Shown piece by piece: positions 42,187 through 51,241 of a DNA stretch of 64,000 nt (position 1 is the stretch's first letter; every line of letters begins with the position of its first letter). The position numbers were made by a program, and so were the translations under genes. Under the pieces are notes generated by a model. It was not told where the DNA came from and ran no database searches. It was given only the letters and a program-made list of their open reading frames with translations. Where the stretch lies: contig NZ_WKJL01000014.1 of NCBI RefSeq assembly GCF_009674565.1, forward strand, positions 62,001 to 126,000. Direction: 5' to 3'. The stretch comes from Duganella aquatilis. Lineage in GTDB: Bacteria > Pseudomonadota > Gammaproteobacteria > Burkholderiales > Burkholderiaceae_D.

Positions 42187-43557
42187 ATGTCTATCCGTGA
42201 AAACTTCTCCGATGCTGATATGGACCAGTGGCTCAACGATAACCGGGTCACGGAAATCGAATGCCTGGTGCCCGACCTGACGGGCGTGGCGCGCGGGAAG
42301 ATTCTGCCGCGCGCCAAATTCACGCGGGATCGCGGCATGCGTATTCCCGAGGCGGTGCTGGGCATGACCGTCACCGGCAACTACCCGACCGAGGACGCGG
42401 CCTACGACCGCGCCATCTCCAACACCGACCGCGACATGATCCTGCGCGCGGACCCCGGCAGCATCACGACCGTTCCCTGGGCACTCGATCCGACCGCGCA
42501 GGTGATCCACGACTGCTATTTCGCCGACGGCACGCTGGTGGATTTCGCGCCGCGCTCCGTGCTGCGCCGTGTGCTCAAGCTATATGCGGATCGCGGCTGG
42601 ATGCCGGTGGTGGGTCCTGAGCTGGAGTTCTACCTCACCGAAAAGAATATCGATCCCGACCTGCCGCTGAAAGCGCCGATAGGCCGCAGCGGCCGTGCCG
42701 AGACCACGCGGCAGGTCTACAGTATCGACGCCGTCAACGAATTCGATCCGCTGTTCGAGGATATCTACGACTACTGCGCGTTGATGAATCTCGACGTGGA
42801 CACGCTGATCCACGAAACCGGCGCTGGCCAGATGGGCCTCAACTTCCAGCACGGCGATGCGATGGCGCTGGCCGACAATGTGTTCTACTTCAAGCGCACC
42901 TTGAGGGAGGCGGCGCTCAAGCACGATATGTACGCCACCTTCATGGCCAAGCCGATGGCCGGCGAACCCGGATCGGCCATGCACGTGCACCAGAGCGTGA
43001 GCGATGCCGCGACCGGCCGCAATATCTTCAGCCAGGCGGACGGTTCGCCGTCGCCGCAGTTCCGCCACTATATCGGCGGTTTGCAGCGCTACACGCCGGC
43101 GGCGATGGCCATCCTGGCGCCGTATGTGAATTCCTATCGCCGCATCGTGCGCCACACCGCGGCGCCGATCAACGTCCAGTGGGGCATGGACAACCGCACG
43201 GTAGGCTTCCGCATTCCCATCTCCGGCGTCGAGCAGCGACGGGTGGAGAATCGCATTATCGGCGCCGACGCCAATCCTTACCTGGGCATTGCGGTGACGC
43301 TGGCCTGCGGCTATCTGGGCCTGGTCAACCAGCTGGAGCCAACGCCGATGTACAACGGCAGCGCCTATGACCATCTGTACGAGCTGCCGCAAGGGCTGCC
43401 GCAGGCGCTGACCCTGCTGCGGCAGGAGGACCGGCTGCGCGAAGTGCTGGGCGAGCGCTTCATCGACGTCTACACGGCCATCAAGGAACTGGAACACCAG
43501 GAGTTCATGACGGTCATCAGTCCATGGGAGCGGGAACACTTGTTGCTCCACGTTTGA
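42187..43557 (+). CDS. puuA: Glutamine synthetase family protein, gamma-glutamylpolyamine synthetase type (copy 1)
   Basis: This 456-residue GS-fold ligase has a beta-grasp N-terminus with ECLVPDLTGVARGKILP, and the catalytic domain motifs VVGPELEFYL (metal Glu), IHETGAGQMGLNF, KPMAGEPGSAMHVHQS and PYVNSYRRIVRHTAAPIN. PuuA/SpuI enzymes join glutamate to putrescine or other amines with ATP. It is more than four-fifths identical by eye to the gene at 48458, with exactly the same length. It begins 43 bases after nasA, so it may be read through from the nitrate operon. Pot-type importer genes follow. A polyamine role is inferred. Confidence 0.88.
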   Translation: MSIRENFSDADMDQWLNDNRVTEIECLVPDLTGVARGKILPRAKFTRDRGMRIPEAVLGMTVTGNYPTEDAAYDRAISNTDRDMILRADPGSITTVPWALDPTAQVIHDCYFADGTLVDFAPRSVLRRVLKLYADRGWMPVVGPELEFYLTEKNIDPDLPLKAPIGRSGRAETTRQVYSIDAVNEFDPLFEDIYDYCALMNLDVDTLIHETGAGQMGLNFQHGDAMALADNVFYFKRTLREAALKHDMYATFMAKPMAGEPGSAMHVHQSVSDAATGRNIFSQADGSPSPQFRHYIGGLQRYTPAAMAILAPYVNSYRRIVRHTAAPINVQWGMDNRTVGFRIPISGVEQRRVENRIIGADANPYLGIAVTLACGYLGLVNQLEPTPMYNGSAYDHLYELPQGLPQALTLLRQEDRLREVLGERFIDVYTAIKELEHQEFMTVISPWEREHLLLHV

Positions 43558-43573
43558 GCACTGCCTTTATAAT
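43543..43573 (+). promoter_or_regulatory. Possible sigma-70 promoter before the polyamine ABC genes
   Basis: TATAAT at 43568-43573 is a perfect -10. The best -35 is TTGCTC (43543-43548) inside the end of the previous gene, at a long 19-base spacing. The AT-rich stretch 43585-43611 follows and lacks a clear ribosome site. Confidence 0.4.
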
Positions 43574-43611
43574 CACCGGTTTGGCAAATATTATTTTACT
43601 CTTTTAATAAC

Positions 43612-44739
43612 ATGACCATAGAGCGAGCTGCTGAACCTTTCCTCCTGATCCGGAATCTGGTTAAGGAATTCGATGGCGTCCGCGCCGTCAATGACGTATC
43701 GGTGGCGATCAACAAGGGCGAAATCTTCGCACTGCTGGGCAGCTCGGGCTGCGGCAAATCCACCCTGTTGCGCATGCTGGCCGGCTTTGAAACGCCGACC
43801 TCCGGCAGCATCACGCTCGCCGGCCAGGATATCGTCAGCGTGCCGCCATACCAGCGCCCGATCAACATGATGTTCCAGTCGTATGCGCTGTTCCCGCACC
43901 TGTCGGTGTGGGACAACATCGCCTTTGGCCTGCGCCGCGACGGCCTGCCGAAGGACGAAATCGCCGCGCGCGTGGAAAAGATGCTGGCGCTGGTGCAGCT
44001 GACCGAATACGCGAAGCGCAAGCCGCACCAGCTGTCCGGCGGCCAGCAGCAGCGCGTGGCGCTGGCGCGTTCGCTGGCCAAGCGTCCGCAGTTGCTGCTG
44101 CTGGACGAGCCGCTCGGCGCGTTGGACAAGAAGCTGCGCGAGCGCACCCAGATGGAACTGGTCAGCATCATCGAGGAAGTAGGCGTGACCTGTGTAATGG
44201 TCACCCACGACCAGGATGAAGCCATGAGCATGGCCACCCGCATCGCCGTCATGAGCGCCGGCCGCATCCTGCAGGTGGGCGCGCCGGACGAAATCTACGA
44301 AACGCCGAACTGCCGCTTCGTAGCCGACTTTATCGGCAGCGTCAACCTGTTCAACGGCAGCGTGTCGGTCGATGAACCGGACCACGTGATCATCGATACG
44401 CCCGAGGGCAGGCATTACGTCACCCACGGCATTACCGGCACCATGGGCATGCCGGTGTCGGTGGCGGTGCGTCCGGAGAAGATCGCCGTGCAGGCCGAGG
44501 CGCCGACGCTGGAACAGCGCGCCAAGGCCGAGGAGCATGGCTACAACTGCGTGCAGGGCACCATCACTGGCATTGCCTACTTCGGCAACGAGACCAGCTA
44601 CCACATCACGCTGGACAGCGGCCTGGTGGTCAAGGTCTCGCGCACCAATGCGGCGCGCCATGACGAGTCGGCGCTCAAGCGCGACCAGCGCGTGTACGCC
44701 TGGTGGGACGGCGCCGACGTCGTCGTGCTGACCAGCTAA
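43612..44739 (+). CDS. potG: Polyamine-type ABC transporter ATP-binding protein (PotA/PotG, SpuF-like)
   Basis: This 375-residue ATPase has Walker A GSSGCGKSTLLRM (about 43-55), Q-loop MMFQSYALFPHLSV, signature LSGGQQQRVALARSLA (about 142-157), Walker B LLLLDEPLGALDKKLRE, switch VMVTHDQDEA, and a C-terminal TOBE domain (about 285-375). The TOBE and length fit spermidine/putrescine importers. It is followed 12 bases later by two permease genes. A periplasmic binding protein gene (PotF/SpuD type) is missing next to them. Confidence 0.92.
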   Translation: MTIERAAEPFLLIRNLVKEFDGVRAVNDVSVAINKGEIFALLGSSGCGKSTLLRMLAGFETPTSGSITLAGQDIVSVPPYQRPINMMFQSYALFPHLSVWDNIAFGLRRDGLPKDEIAARVEKMLALVQLTEYAKRKPHQLSGGQQQRVALARSLAKRPQLLLLDEPLGALDKKLRERTQMELVSIIEEVGVTCVMVTHDQDEAMSMATRIAVMSAGRILQVGAPDEIYETPNCRFVADFIGSVNLFNGSVSVDEPDHVIIDTPEGRHYVTHGITGTMGMPVSVAVRPEKIAVQAEAPTLEQRAKAEEHGYNCVQGTITGIAYFGNETSYHITLDSGLVVKVSRTNAARHDESALKRDQRVYAWWDGADVVVLTS

Positions 44740-44751
44740 GGCGGGACCGGC

Positions 44752-45657
44752 ATGAACTTCCTCAAGAACCTGATCAAGCATCCGGGGCGCGCCGCGGTCA
44801 TCGCGGTGCCGTCCCTGTGGCTGACGTTCGCCTTCCTGATTCCGTTCCTGATCGTGCTGCGCCTGAGCTTTGCCGACCTGGATAGCGGCGACGGCGGTCC
44901 GTTCGGCTCCCTGCTGACGCTGGCCGACGGCGTGCTGACGCTAAAGGTGAAGGTCGCCAACTACCTGTTCATCGCGCAGGACGAGCTGTATGCGATCACC
45001 TATTTGAACTCGCTGAAGTTCGCGGCGATCACGGCGGCGCTGTGCCTCATCATCGGCTATCCGTTCGCCTACTTCATGGCGCGCGCCAAGCCGTCGCTGC
45101 GGCCGGTGCTGCTGATGCTGGTGATGATGCCGTTCTGGACCTCCTTCCTGCTGCGCATCTACGCGTGGAAGGGCATCCTGGCCAACAACGGCATCCTGAA
45201 CAGCTTCCTCATGCATATCGGCGTCATCTCCGAGCCGCTGCACATGATGAACACGCAGTTCTCGCTGATCATCGGCATGGTGTACGCCTACCTGCCGTTC
45301 ATGATCCTGCCGCTGTACGCCAACCTGGTGAAGATGGACGTGCGCTTCCTGGAGGCCGCCGCCGATCTGGGCGCGACGCCGTGGCAGACCTTCTGGCGCA
45401 TCACGGTGCCGCTGTCGAAGTCCGGCATCATCGCCGGCACCATGCTGGTATTCATTCCGGCGGTTGGCGAGTACGTGATTCCGGAGCTGCTGGGCGGCCC
45501 GGAAACGCTGATGATCGGCCGCCAGCTATGGGACGAATTCTTCACCAATAACGATTGGCCGCTGGCGTCCTCGGTGACGGTGGTGGTGATCCTGCTGATC
45601 CTCGTGCCGATGGCGATCTTCAATAAATACAAGGCGGACCAGGAGGCACGCAAATGA
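44752..45657 (+). CDS. potH: Polyamine-type ABC transporter permease (PotH-like)
   Basis: This 301-residue inner-membrane protein has about six transmembrane segments, the first at about 22-42 (VPSLWLTFAFLIPFLIVL). SFADLDSGDGGPFG lies in the first periplasmic loop, as in PotH. The EAA loop AAADLGATPWQTFWRITVPL is at about 200-220. It overlaps the next permease gene by 4 bases (ATGA), so the two are co-translated subunits of one channel. Confidence 0.92.
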   Translation: MNFLKNLIKHPGRAAVIAVPSLWLTFAFLIPFLIVLRLSFADLDSGDGGPFGSLLTLADGVLTLKVKVANYLFIAQDELYAITYLNSLKFAAITAALCLIIGYPFAYFMARAKPSLRPVLLMLVMMPFWTSFLLRIYAWKGILANNGILNSFLMHIGVISEPLHMMNTQFSLIIGMVYAYLPFMILPLYANLVKMDVRFLEAAADLGATPWQTFWRITVPLSKSGIIAGTMLVFIPAVGEYVIPELLGGPETLMIGRQLWDEFFTNNDWPLASSVTVVVILLILVPMAIFNKYKADQEARK

Positions 45658-46478
45658 CCCAGTTCCTGCATCGTTGGTTCGGGCGCGGCTGGCTGTCGCT
45701 GGGCTATCTGTTCCTCTACATTCCTATCGTGGTGCTGGTGGTGTTCTCGTTTAACAGCTCGCGCCAGGACATGGTGTGGAGCGGCTTCTCGCTGCAATGG
45801 TATGCGGCGCTGCTGAACGACCAGGAGATCATCAGCGGTTTCGGGCTGTCGCTGCGCATCGCGCTGCTGACGGCTTGCGGCTCGGTGGTGCTCGGGACGT
45901 TCGCGGCCTTTGTGCTGGACCGCTATCAACGCTTCAAGGGCCGCACGCTGTTCACCGGCATGGTGAGCGCGCCGCTGGTGATGCCGGAGGTGATCATCGG
46001 CCTGTCGCTGCTGCTGATGCTGGTGTCGGTGCAGAAGATGTTCGGCTTTCCGGAGCGCGGTCTCGTCACGATCTGGCTGGGCCACACCTTGCTGGGCATG
46101 GCCTATGCGACGGTGGTGATCCAGTCGCGTCTGCAGGAGATGAACAAATCGCTGGAAGAAGCGGCGATGGATCTGGGCTGCCGTCCGTTCCAGGTGTTCT
46201 TCCTGGTGACGCTGCCGAACATCAAGCAGGCGCTGGGTTCCGCGTGGCTGCTGACGTTTACGCTGTCGCTGGATGACGTTGTGCTGTCGGCATTTCTGTC
46301 CGGCCCCGGCTCGTCGACCATGCCGATCGTGATCTTCTCGCGCGCGCGCCTGGGCCTGGACCCGCGCGTGAACGCGGTGGCGGCGCTGACCATCCTGGTG
46401 GTGTCGATCGGCGTGATCGCTTCCAGCCTGTACATCGCCCGCAACGAACGCCTGCGCCTGAAGCAGATCAAAGGCTAG
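45654..46478 (+). CDS. potI: Polyamine-type ABC transporter permease (PotI-like)
   Basis: This 274-residue permease has about six transmembrane segments; SLGYLFLYIPIVVLVVFSFN (17-36) is the first. The EAA loop EEAAMDLGCRPFQVFFLVTL is at about 165-185, and SLDDVVLSAFLSGPGSSTMP is a PotI hallmark. It overlaps its partner at the start and overlaps the convergent MFS gene by 4 bases at the stop. Confidence 0.92.
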   Translation: MTQFLHRWFGRGWLSLGYLFLYIPIVVLVVFSFNSSRQDMVWSGFSLQWYAALLNDQEIISGFGLSLRIALLTACGSVVLGTFAAFVLDRYQRFKGRTLFTGMVSAPLVMPEVIIGLSLLLMLVSVQKMFGFPERGLVTIWLGHTLLGMAYATVVIQSRLQEMNKSLEEAAMDLGCRPFQVFFLVTLPNIKQALGSAWLLTFTLSLDDVVLSAFLSGPGSSTMPIVIFSRARLGLDPRVNAVAALTILVVSIGVIASSLYIARNERLRLKQIKG

Positions 46479-47605
46479 TTCCTGTCCCATGCGGCGCTGG
46501 CGATGAAGATCGCCGCGCCACACCACAAAACGGCGGGCAGCGCATTGATGCCCGCCGTTTGCATCAAGACTCCCGTCACCAAAGGTCCGCCGGCGCTGGT
46601 AATGCCCCAGCTGGCGTTGACCACCGCGCTGGCCGCCACCAGCGACTGGCCTTCGAACCGCTCGCCGCAGGCCACCAGCGACAGCATGTAGATCGCGCCG
46701 GCCACCGCGCCCAAGGCCAGCAGCAGCGTCCACCACAGCCACGGCGTGCCCGCAGCGAAAGGCAGCACCGGCAGCAGCACGCAACAGGCGATGCCGCAGC
46801 CGATATGCACCTTGCGCCGGCCGACGTAATCCGCCAGCCAGCCGAAAGCGAATTGCAGCGCCGTGTCGCCGACCAGCACCACGGTGGCCGACAACACCGC
46901 CAGTTCGGTCGCTATGCCGTGGCGCATGGCGTACACCGGCAGCAGGCTGAGCGCCACTGTATCGAACATGGCGAAGAAGGCGGCGCCGATGGCGATCATC
47001 CACATGCGCGGCAGGATGCGCTGCCAGGCGACCGGCGGTTCATCTTCATGGCCGTGCGCACCGCCGCTGATCAGCAGCATGCCGGGCAGCGCGAGCAGGA
47101 ACAGCGCGCCGCAGCAGGCGAACGGCAGGGCGACCTTGCCGGCCAGCGCCGCCACCAGCGCGGGGCCGATCAGCTGGAACAGCGTGAAAGCGGTGGTATA
47201 GATTGCCACCACGCGGCCGCGCGAATTGGTTGGCGCCAGGTTGTTCACCCACGCTTCGCCAATCGTGAACAGCACGCCCATGCAGGCGCCGAACACGAGG
47301 CGCAGCACGCCCCAGGCCAGCAGGTTGTCGGTGGTTTCCATCAGCGCGGTGGACAGCGCGGCCGCCAGAATCGCGCCGATCATGCAGCCGCGCGGGCCAT
47401 GGCCGGCCACCCAGCGCGAGACAAACGGTGCAGCGGCCAAAATGCCGAAGGCGCTGACGGCTGTGATAACCCCAATAATGTCTGTTCCCACGCCGCGCTG
47501 ATCGAGCGTCAGGGCGGTCAGCGGAATGGTGGCGCCCAGCCCAAGGCCGACGACGCCGATACTGGCAACTAATGCGATGAAATCGCGCCATGGCATGTTC
47601 TTCAT
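46475..47605 (-). CDS. MFS transporter, probable exporter
   Basis: This 376-residue protein has about 12 transmembrane segments, the first beginning FIALVASIGVVGLGLGATIP. The MFS loop motif appears as GWLADYVGRRKVHIG in the second half. A C-rich segment (CGIACCVLLPVLPF) lies in TM8. It belongs to the YcaD/drug-exporter-like group by overall look; the substrate is unknown. ATG 47605 has AGGAG at a spacing of 8. It is convergent with potI and divergent from the gamma-glutamyl-GABA hydrolase gene, sharing a 68-base promoter region that holds a perfect 12-base palindrome. Confidence 0.85.
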   Translation of the reverse strand: MKNMPWRDFIALVASIGVVGLGLGATIPLTALTLDQRGVGTDIIGVITAVSAFGILAAAPFVSRWVAGHGPRGCMIGAILAAALSTALMETTDNLLAWGVLRLVFGACMGVLFTIGEAWVNNLAPTNSRGRVVAIYTTAFTLFQLIGPALVAALAGKVALPFACCGALFLLALPGMLLISGGAHGHEDEPPVAWQRILPRMWMIAIGAAFFAMFDTVALSLLPVYAMRHGIATELAVLSATVVLVGDTALQFAFGWLADYVGRRKVHIGCGIACCVLLPVLPFAAGTPWLWWTLLLALGAVAGAIYMLSLVACGERFEGQSLVAASAVVNASWGITSAGGPLVTGVLMQTAGINALPAVLWCGAAIFIASAAWDRN

Positions 47606-47653
47606 GCGCGAACTCCTGATTTGATTTCGCCATCTTACCAAAAAAGGCATATC

Positions 47654-47665
47654 ATTTAATTAAAT
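47654..47665. promoter_or_regulatory. 12-base perfect palindrome between MFS and hydrolase genes
   Basis: ATTTAATTAAAT is exactly self-complementary and lies 9 bases before the hydrolase ATG in the only promoter region for both divergent genes. It could be an operator (for example of a PuuR-like regulator), but AT-rich palindromes also arise in -10 regions by chance. Confidence 0.35.
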
Positions 47666-47673
47666 CCAAATAG

Positions 47674-48438
47674 ATGAAAGCTTCTATGCGTAGCCCAATC
47701 GTTCTGGTTCCTGCGTGCGTCAATCAAATCGGCGCACACCTCAATCACACCGCACAGCTGAAGTACGTGGCGGCGGTGGCGGACGGCGCGCGCTGTACGC
47801 CGCTGATCGTGCCGGCGCTCGGCGCGGCCACCGACTTCGAAGCGCTGCTCGCCGTGGCCGACGGCGTCATGCTGACCGGTTCCCATTCCAATGTCCACGC
47901 CAGCCTGTATGGCGAGGAAGTGCGCGATCCATCGCTGCCGCAGGATGCGGCGCGCGACGCCACCACGCTGCCGCTGATCCGAGCCGTGATCAAGCGCGGC
48001 ATACCGCTGCTGGCGATCTGCCGCGGCTTCCAGGAAGTGAATGTGGCGCTGGGCGGCTCGCTGCATCAGGCGGTGCATGCGGTGCCCGGCATGGCCGATC
48101 ACCGCGAGCATAAGGAAGACTCATTGGACCAGCAATACGCGCCTTCGCACCGCGTGCTGCTGGATCCCGGAGGGCGCATGGCACAGATGCTCGGCGGCGC
48201 CGCCGAAATCCAGGTCAACTCGCTGCACGGACAAGGCATCAACCAGCTGGCGCCCGGCCTCGCGATTGAAGCGCGCGCCGACGACGGCCTGGTGGAAGCC
48301 TACCGCGTGGCGGACGCCAAAGGATTCACGCTCGCGGTACAGTGGCATCCGGAGTGGCGCTTTTCCGAGAATCCGGATGCCGTCAAATTATTCAGAGCCT
48401 TTGGCGACGCCTGCCGCGCCTACAAGGCCAACCGATAA
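47674..48438 (+). CDS. puuD: Gamma-glutamyl-gamma-aminobutyrate hydrolase family (class I amidotransferase fold)
   Basis: This 254-residue enzyme has the class I glutamine amidotransferase triad: Cys in LLAICRGFQEVNVALGG (about 110-126) and His/Glu in VQWHPEWRF (about 222-230), plus GVMLTGSHSNVHASLYG and NSLHGQGINQLAPGL typical of PuuD/SpuA. It hydrolyses gamma-glutamyl-GABA to glutamate and GABA, closing the glutamylated putrescine route. No clear ribosome site precedes ATG 47674; ATG 47686 is an alternative. The GS-like gene follows 19 bases later. Confidence 0.9.
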   Translation: MKASMRSPIVLVPACVNQIGAHLNHTAQLKYVAAVADGARCTPLIVPALGAATDFEALLAVADGVMLTGSHSNVHASLYGEEVRDPSLPQDAARDATTLPLIRAVIKRGIPLLAICRGFQEVNVALGGSLHQAVHAVPGMADHREHKEDSLDQQYAPSHRVLLDPGGRMAQMLGGAAEIQVNSLHGQGINQLAPGLAIEARADDGLVEAYRVADAKGFTLAVQWHPEWRFSENPDAVKLFRAFGDACRAYKANR

Positions 48439-48457
48439 AAACCAATGAGAGAAGCAC

Positions 48458-49828
48458 ATGGCAATTCGCGAAAACTTTACCTACACCGATATGGACCTGT
48501 GGCTGAACGAGAAGCGCGTCACGGAAATTGAATGCCTGGTGCCCGACCTGACGGGCGTGGCGCGCGGGAAGATACTCCCGCGCGGTAAATTCACCCAGGA
48601 GCGCGGCATGCGCATCCCGGAAGCGGTGCTGGGCATGACCGTCACCGGCAACTATCCAACGGAGGATGCGGGCTACGACCGCGCCATCTCCAGCACCGAC
48701 CGCGACATGATCCTGAAGGCCGATCCCACCACCATCACCATGGTGCCATGGGCCACCGACCCCACCGCGCAGGTGATCCACGACTGCTACTTCGCCGACG
48801 GCCGCCTGGTGGACTTCGCACCGCGCTCCGTGCTGCGCCGCGTGCTCAAGCTGTATGCGGATCGCGGCTGGAAGCCGGTGGTGGCGCCAGAACTGGAGTT
48901 TTACCTCACCGCCAAGAACATCGATCCGGACCTTCCATTGAAAGCGCCGGTGGGCCGCAGCGGCCGCGCCGAAACCAGTCGCCAGGTCTACAGCATCGAT
49001 GCGGTGAACGAGTTCGATCCGCTGTTCGAAGACATCTACGATTACTGCGACATGATGGGGCTGGACGTCGACACGCTGATTCACGAAATCGGCGCCGGCC
49101 AGATGGAAATCAACTTCCTGCACGGCGAGCCGCTCGGTCTGGCGGACAAGGTGTTCTTCTTCAAGCGCACCTTGCGCGAGGCGGCGCTCAAGCACGATAT
49201 GTACGCCACCTTCATGGCCAAGCCAATGGCCGGCGAGCCGGGATCTGCGATGCACGTGCACCAGAGCGTGGTGGACGCCGTCACCGGCAAGAACATCTTC
49301 AGCGCGGAGGACGGTTCGGCCTCGCCGCTGTTCAAGCACTACATCGGCGGCCTGCAGCACTACATGCCGTCGGCGATGGCGATCGTGGCGCCGTATGTGA
49401 ATTCGTACCGCCGCATCGTGCGCCATACGGCGGCGCCGATCAACATCCAGTGGGGCATGGATAACCGCACGGTGGGCTTCCGCGTGCCGGAATCGGGCGT
49501 ACAGGACCGCCGCGTCGAAAACCGCATCATCGGCGCCGACGCCAATCCGTATCTGGCGCTGGCGGTGACGCTGGCTTGCGGCTATCTCGGCATGGTCGAT
49601 CAGCTGGACCCGACGCCCATGACCACCGACAGCGCCTATGACCTGAAAGTCGAACTGCCGCAAGGTTTGCCGGAAGCGCTGCAACTGCTGCGCCGCGAGG
49701 ACCGTCTGCGCAGCGTGCTGGGCGAACGCTTCATCGACGTCTATGCCGCCATCAAGGATCTGGAACATCAGGAATTCATGACCGTCATCAGTCCGTGGGA
49801 GCGCGAGCACCTGCTGCTGCATGTTTAA
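48458..49828 (+). CDS. puuA: Glutamine synthetase family protein, gamma-glutamylpolyamine synthetase type (copy 2)
   Basis: This 456-residue GS-fold ligase is nearly the same as the protein at 42187: identical ECLVPDLTGVARGKILP, PELEFYL, KPMAGEPGSAMHVHQS and the C-terminal EFMTVISPWEREHLLLHV. Most differences are conservative, but around residues 215-235 (GAGQMEINFLHGEPLGLADK versus GAGQMGLNFQHGDAMALADN) they touch the active-site wall. The two may therefore prefer different amines. It sits between the hydrolase and aminotransferase genes, the classic spu/puu order. Confidence 0.9.
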   Translation: MAIRENFTYTDMDLWLNEKRVTEIECLVPDLTGVARGKILPRGKFTQERGMRIPEAVLGMTVTGNYPTEDAGYDRAISSTDRDMILKADPTTITMVPWATDPTAQVIHDCYFADGRLVDFAPRSVLRRVLKLYADRGWKPVVAPELEFYLTAKNIDPDLPLKAPVGRSGRAETSRQVYSIDAVNEFDPLFEDIYDYCDMMGLDVDTLIHEIGAGQMEINFLHGEPLGLADKVFFFKRTLREAALKHDMYATFMAKPMAGEPGSAMHVHQSVVDAVTGKNIFSAEDGSASPLFKHYIGGLQHYMPSAMAIVAPYVNSYRRIVRHTAAPINIQWGMDNRTVGFRVPESGVQDRRVENRIIGADANPYLALAVTLACGYLGMVDQLDPTPMTTDSAYDLKVELPQGLPEALQLLRREDRLRSVLGERFIDVYAAIKDLEHQEFMTVISPWEREHLLLHV

Positions 49829-49841
49829 GCGAGGAGACCTT

Positions 49842-51230
49842 ATGAGCGACTACGATACCGCCGCCATCCAGAAGCTGGACGCTGCGCACTACATGCATCC
49901 CTTCACCGACCACAAGGCGCTAGGCGAAAAGGGCGCGCGCGTGATGGTGCGCGGCCAGGGCATTTATCTGTGGGATTCGGAAGGCAACAAGATCATCGAC
50001 GGCATGTCCGGCCTCTGGTGCGTGAACGTGGGCTATGGCCGCACCAGCATTTCGGAGGCGGTGTACAAGCAGATGGAGACGCTGCCGTTCTATAACAGCT
50101 TCTTCAACACCACCAACGTGCCGGCGGTGCAGCTGGCAACCAAGCTGGCGCAGATTTCGCCGCCGCAGTTCAATCATGTGTACTTCACCGGTTCCGGCTC
50201 GGAAGGCAACGACACCAATGTGCGCATGGTACGGCGCTATTGGGACGTGTTGGGCTACAAGGATCGCCACACCATCATCAGCCGCCACAACGCCTATCAC
50301 GGCAGCACCATGGCCGGCGCTTCGCTGGGCGGCATGGAGGGCATGCATGCGCAGGGCGGCTTGCCGATACCGGGCATCGTGCATATCGGCCAGCCGAACT
50401 ATCTGGAATCCGGCAAGGGCATGACCGAAGAAGAATTCGGCATCGAGGCGGCGTCCTGGCTGGAGAGGAAAATCCTGGAAGTCGGGCCGGAAAAGGTGGC
50501 CGCGTTCATCGGCGAGCCGATACAGGGCGCGGGCGGCGTGATCATCCCGCCTGCCACGTATTGGCCGGAGATCCAGCGCATCTGCGACAAGTACGAGATT
50601 CTGCTGATCGCCGATGAAGTGATCTGCGGCTTCGGGCGGCTGGGGCGCTGGTTCGCGTCCGAGCTGTTCGGCATCAAGCCGGACCTGATCACCTTCGCCA
50701 AGGGCGTGACGTCGGGCTATGTGCCGCTGGGCGGCGTGCTGGTTGGCGACCGCGTGGCCAAGGTGCTGATCGAACAGGGCGGCGAGTTCAATCATGGCTT
50801 CACGTATTCCGGCCATCCGGTGGCGTGTGCGGCGGCGCTGGAAAATATCCGCATCATCGAAGACGAAAAACTGATCGAGCGCGTGGCCAATGAAACCGGG
50901 TCGTATCTGAAGCAGCGCTTTGCCGAGCTGGCGGAGCATCCGCTGGTTGGTTATGCGGACAGTTGCGGCTTTGTCGCCGGCCTGAATCTGGTGCGCAGCA
51001 AGGGCGCCACGGTGCACGACAACGTGGCGTTCGACGAATCGCTGGCGGTCGGCATGGTGTGCCGGGGCTATATGTTCAACAACGGGATGATCATGCGCGC
51101 CGTCGGCGACCGCATGATCATCGCGCCGCCGCTGGTGCTGACCACGGCGCAGATCGACGAGATGGTGGCGCTGATCCGTCATTGCCTCGACCTGACCTAC
51201 GCCGATGTGAAGGAACGCGGCTGGCTTTAA
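49842..51230 (+). CDS. spuC: Omega-amino acid/polyamine:pyruvate-type aminotransferase (SpuC-like)
   Basis: This 462-residue class III PLP aminotransferase starts with IIDGMSGLWCVNVGYGR (about 48-64), has GSEGNDTNVRMVRRYWDVLG, the PLP-Asp region LLIADEVICGFGRLGRWFAS and the Schiff-base Lys in ITFAKGVTSGYVPLGG (about 287). Length and motifs match SpuC-type enzymes, which move an amino group from putrescine or its derivative to pyruvate. No PuuB-type oxidase is present, so this enzyme probably does the deamination step. ATG 49842 has GAGGAG at 49831-49836. Confidence 0.9.
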   Translation: MSDYDTAAIQKLDAAHYMHPFTDHKALGEKGARVMVRGQGIYLWDSEGNKIIDGMSGLWCVNVGYGRTSISEAVYKQMETLPFYNSFFNTTNVPAVQLATKLAQISPPQFNHVYFTGSGSEGNDTNVRMVRRYWDVLGYKDRHTIISRHNAYHGSTMAGASLGGMEGMHAQGGLPIPGIVHIGQPNYLESGKGMTEEEFGIEAASWLERKILEVGPEKVAAFIGEPIQGAGGVIIPPATYWPEIQRICDKYEILLIADEVICGFGRLGRWFASELFGIKPDLITFAKGVTSGYVPLGGVLVGDRVAKVLIEQGGEFNHGFTYSGHPVACAAALENIRIIEDEKLIERVANETGSYLKQRFAELAEHPLVGYADSCGFVAGLNLVRSKGATVHDNVAFDESLAVGMVCRGYMFNNGMIMRAVGDRMIIAPPLVLTTAQIDEMVALIRHCLDLTYADVKERGWL

Positions 51231-51241
51231 AGGAGACAGAC

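Noticed and set aside
50963-51241. Upstream extension of the aldehyde dehydrogenase inside the aminotransferase gene
   Set aside because: Shadow composition; the real start 51242 has AAAGGAG and begins the ALDH domain.
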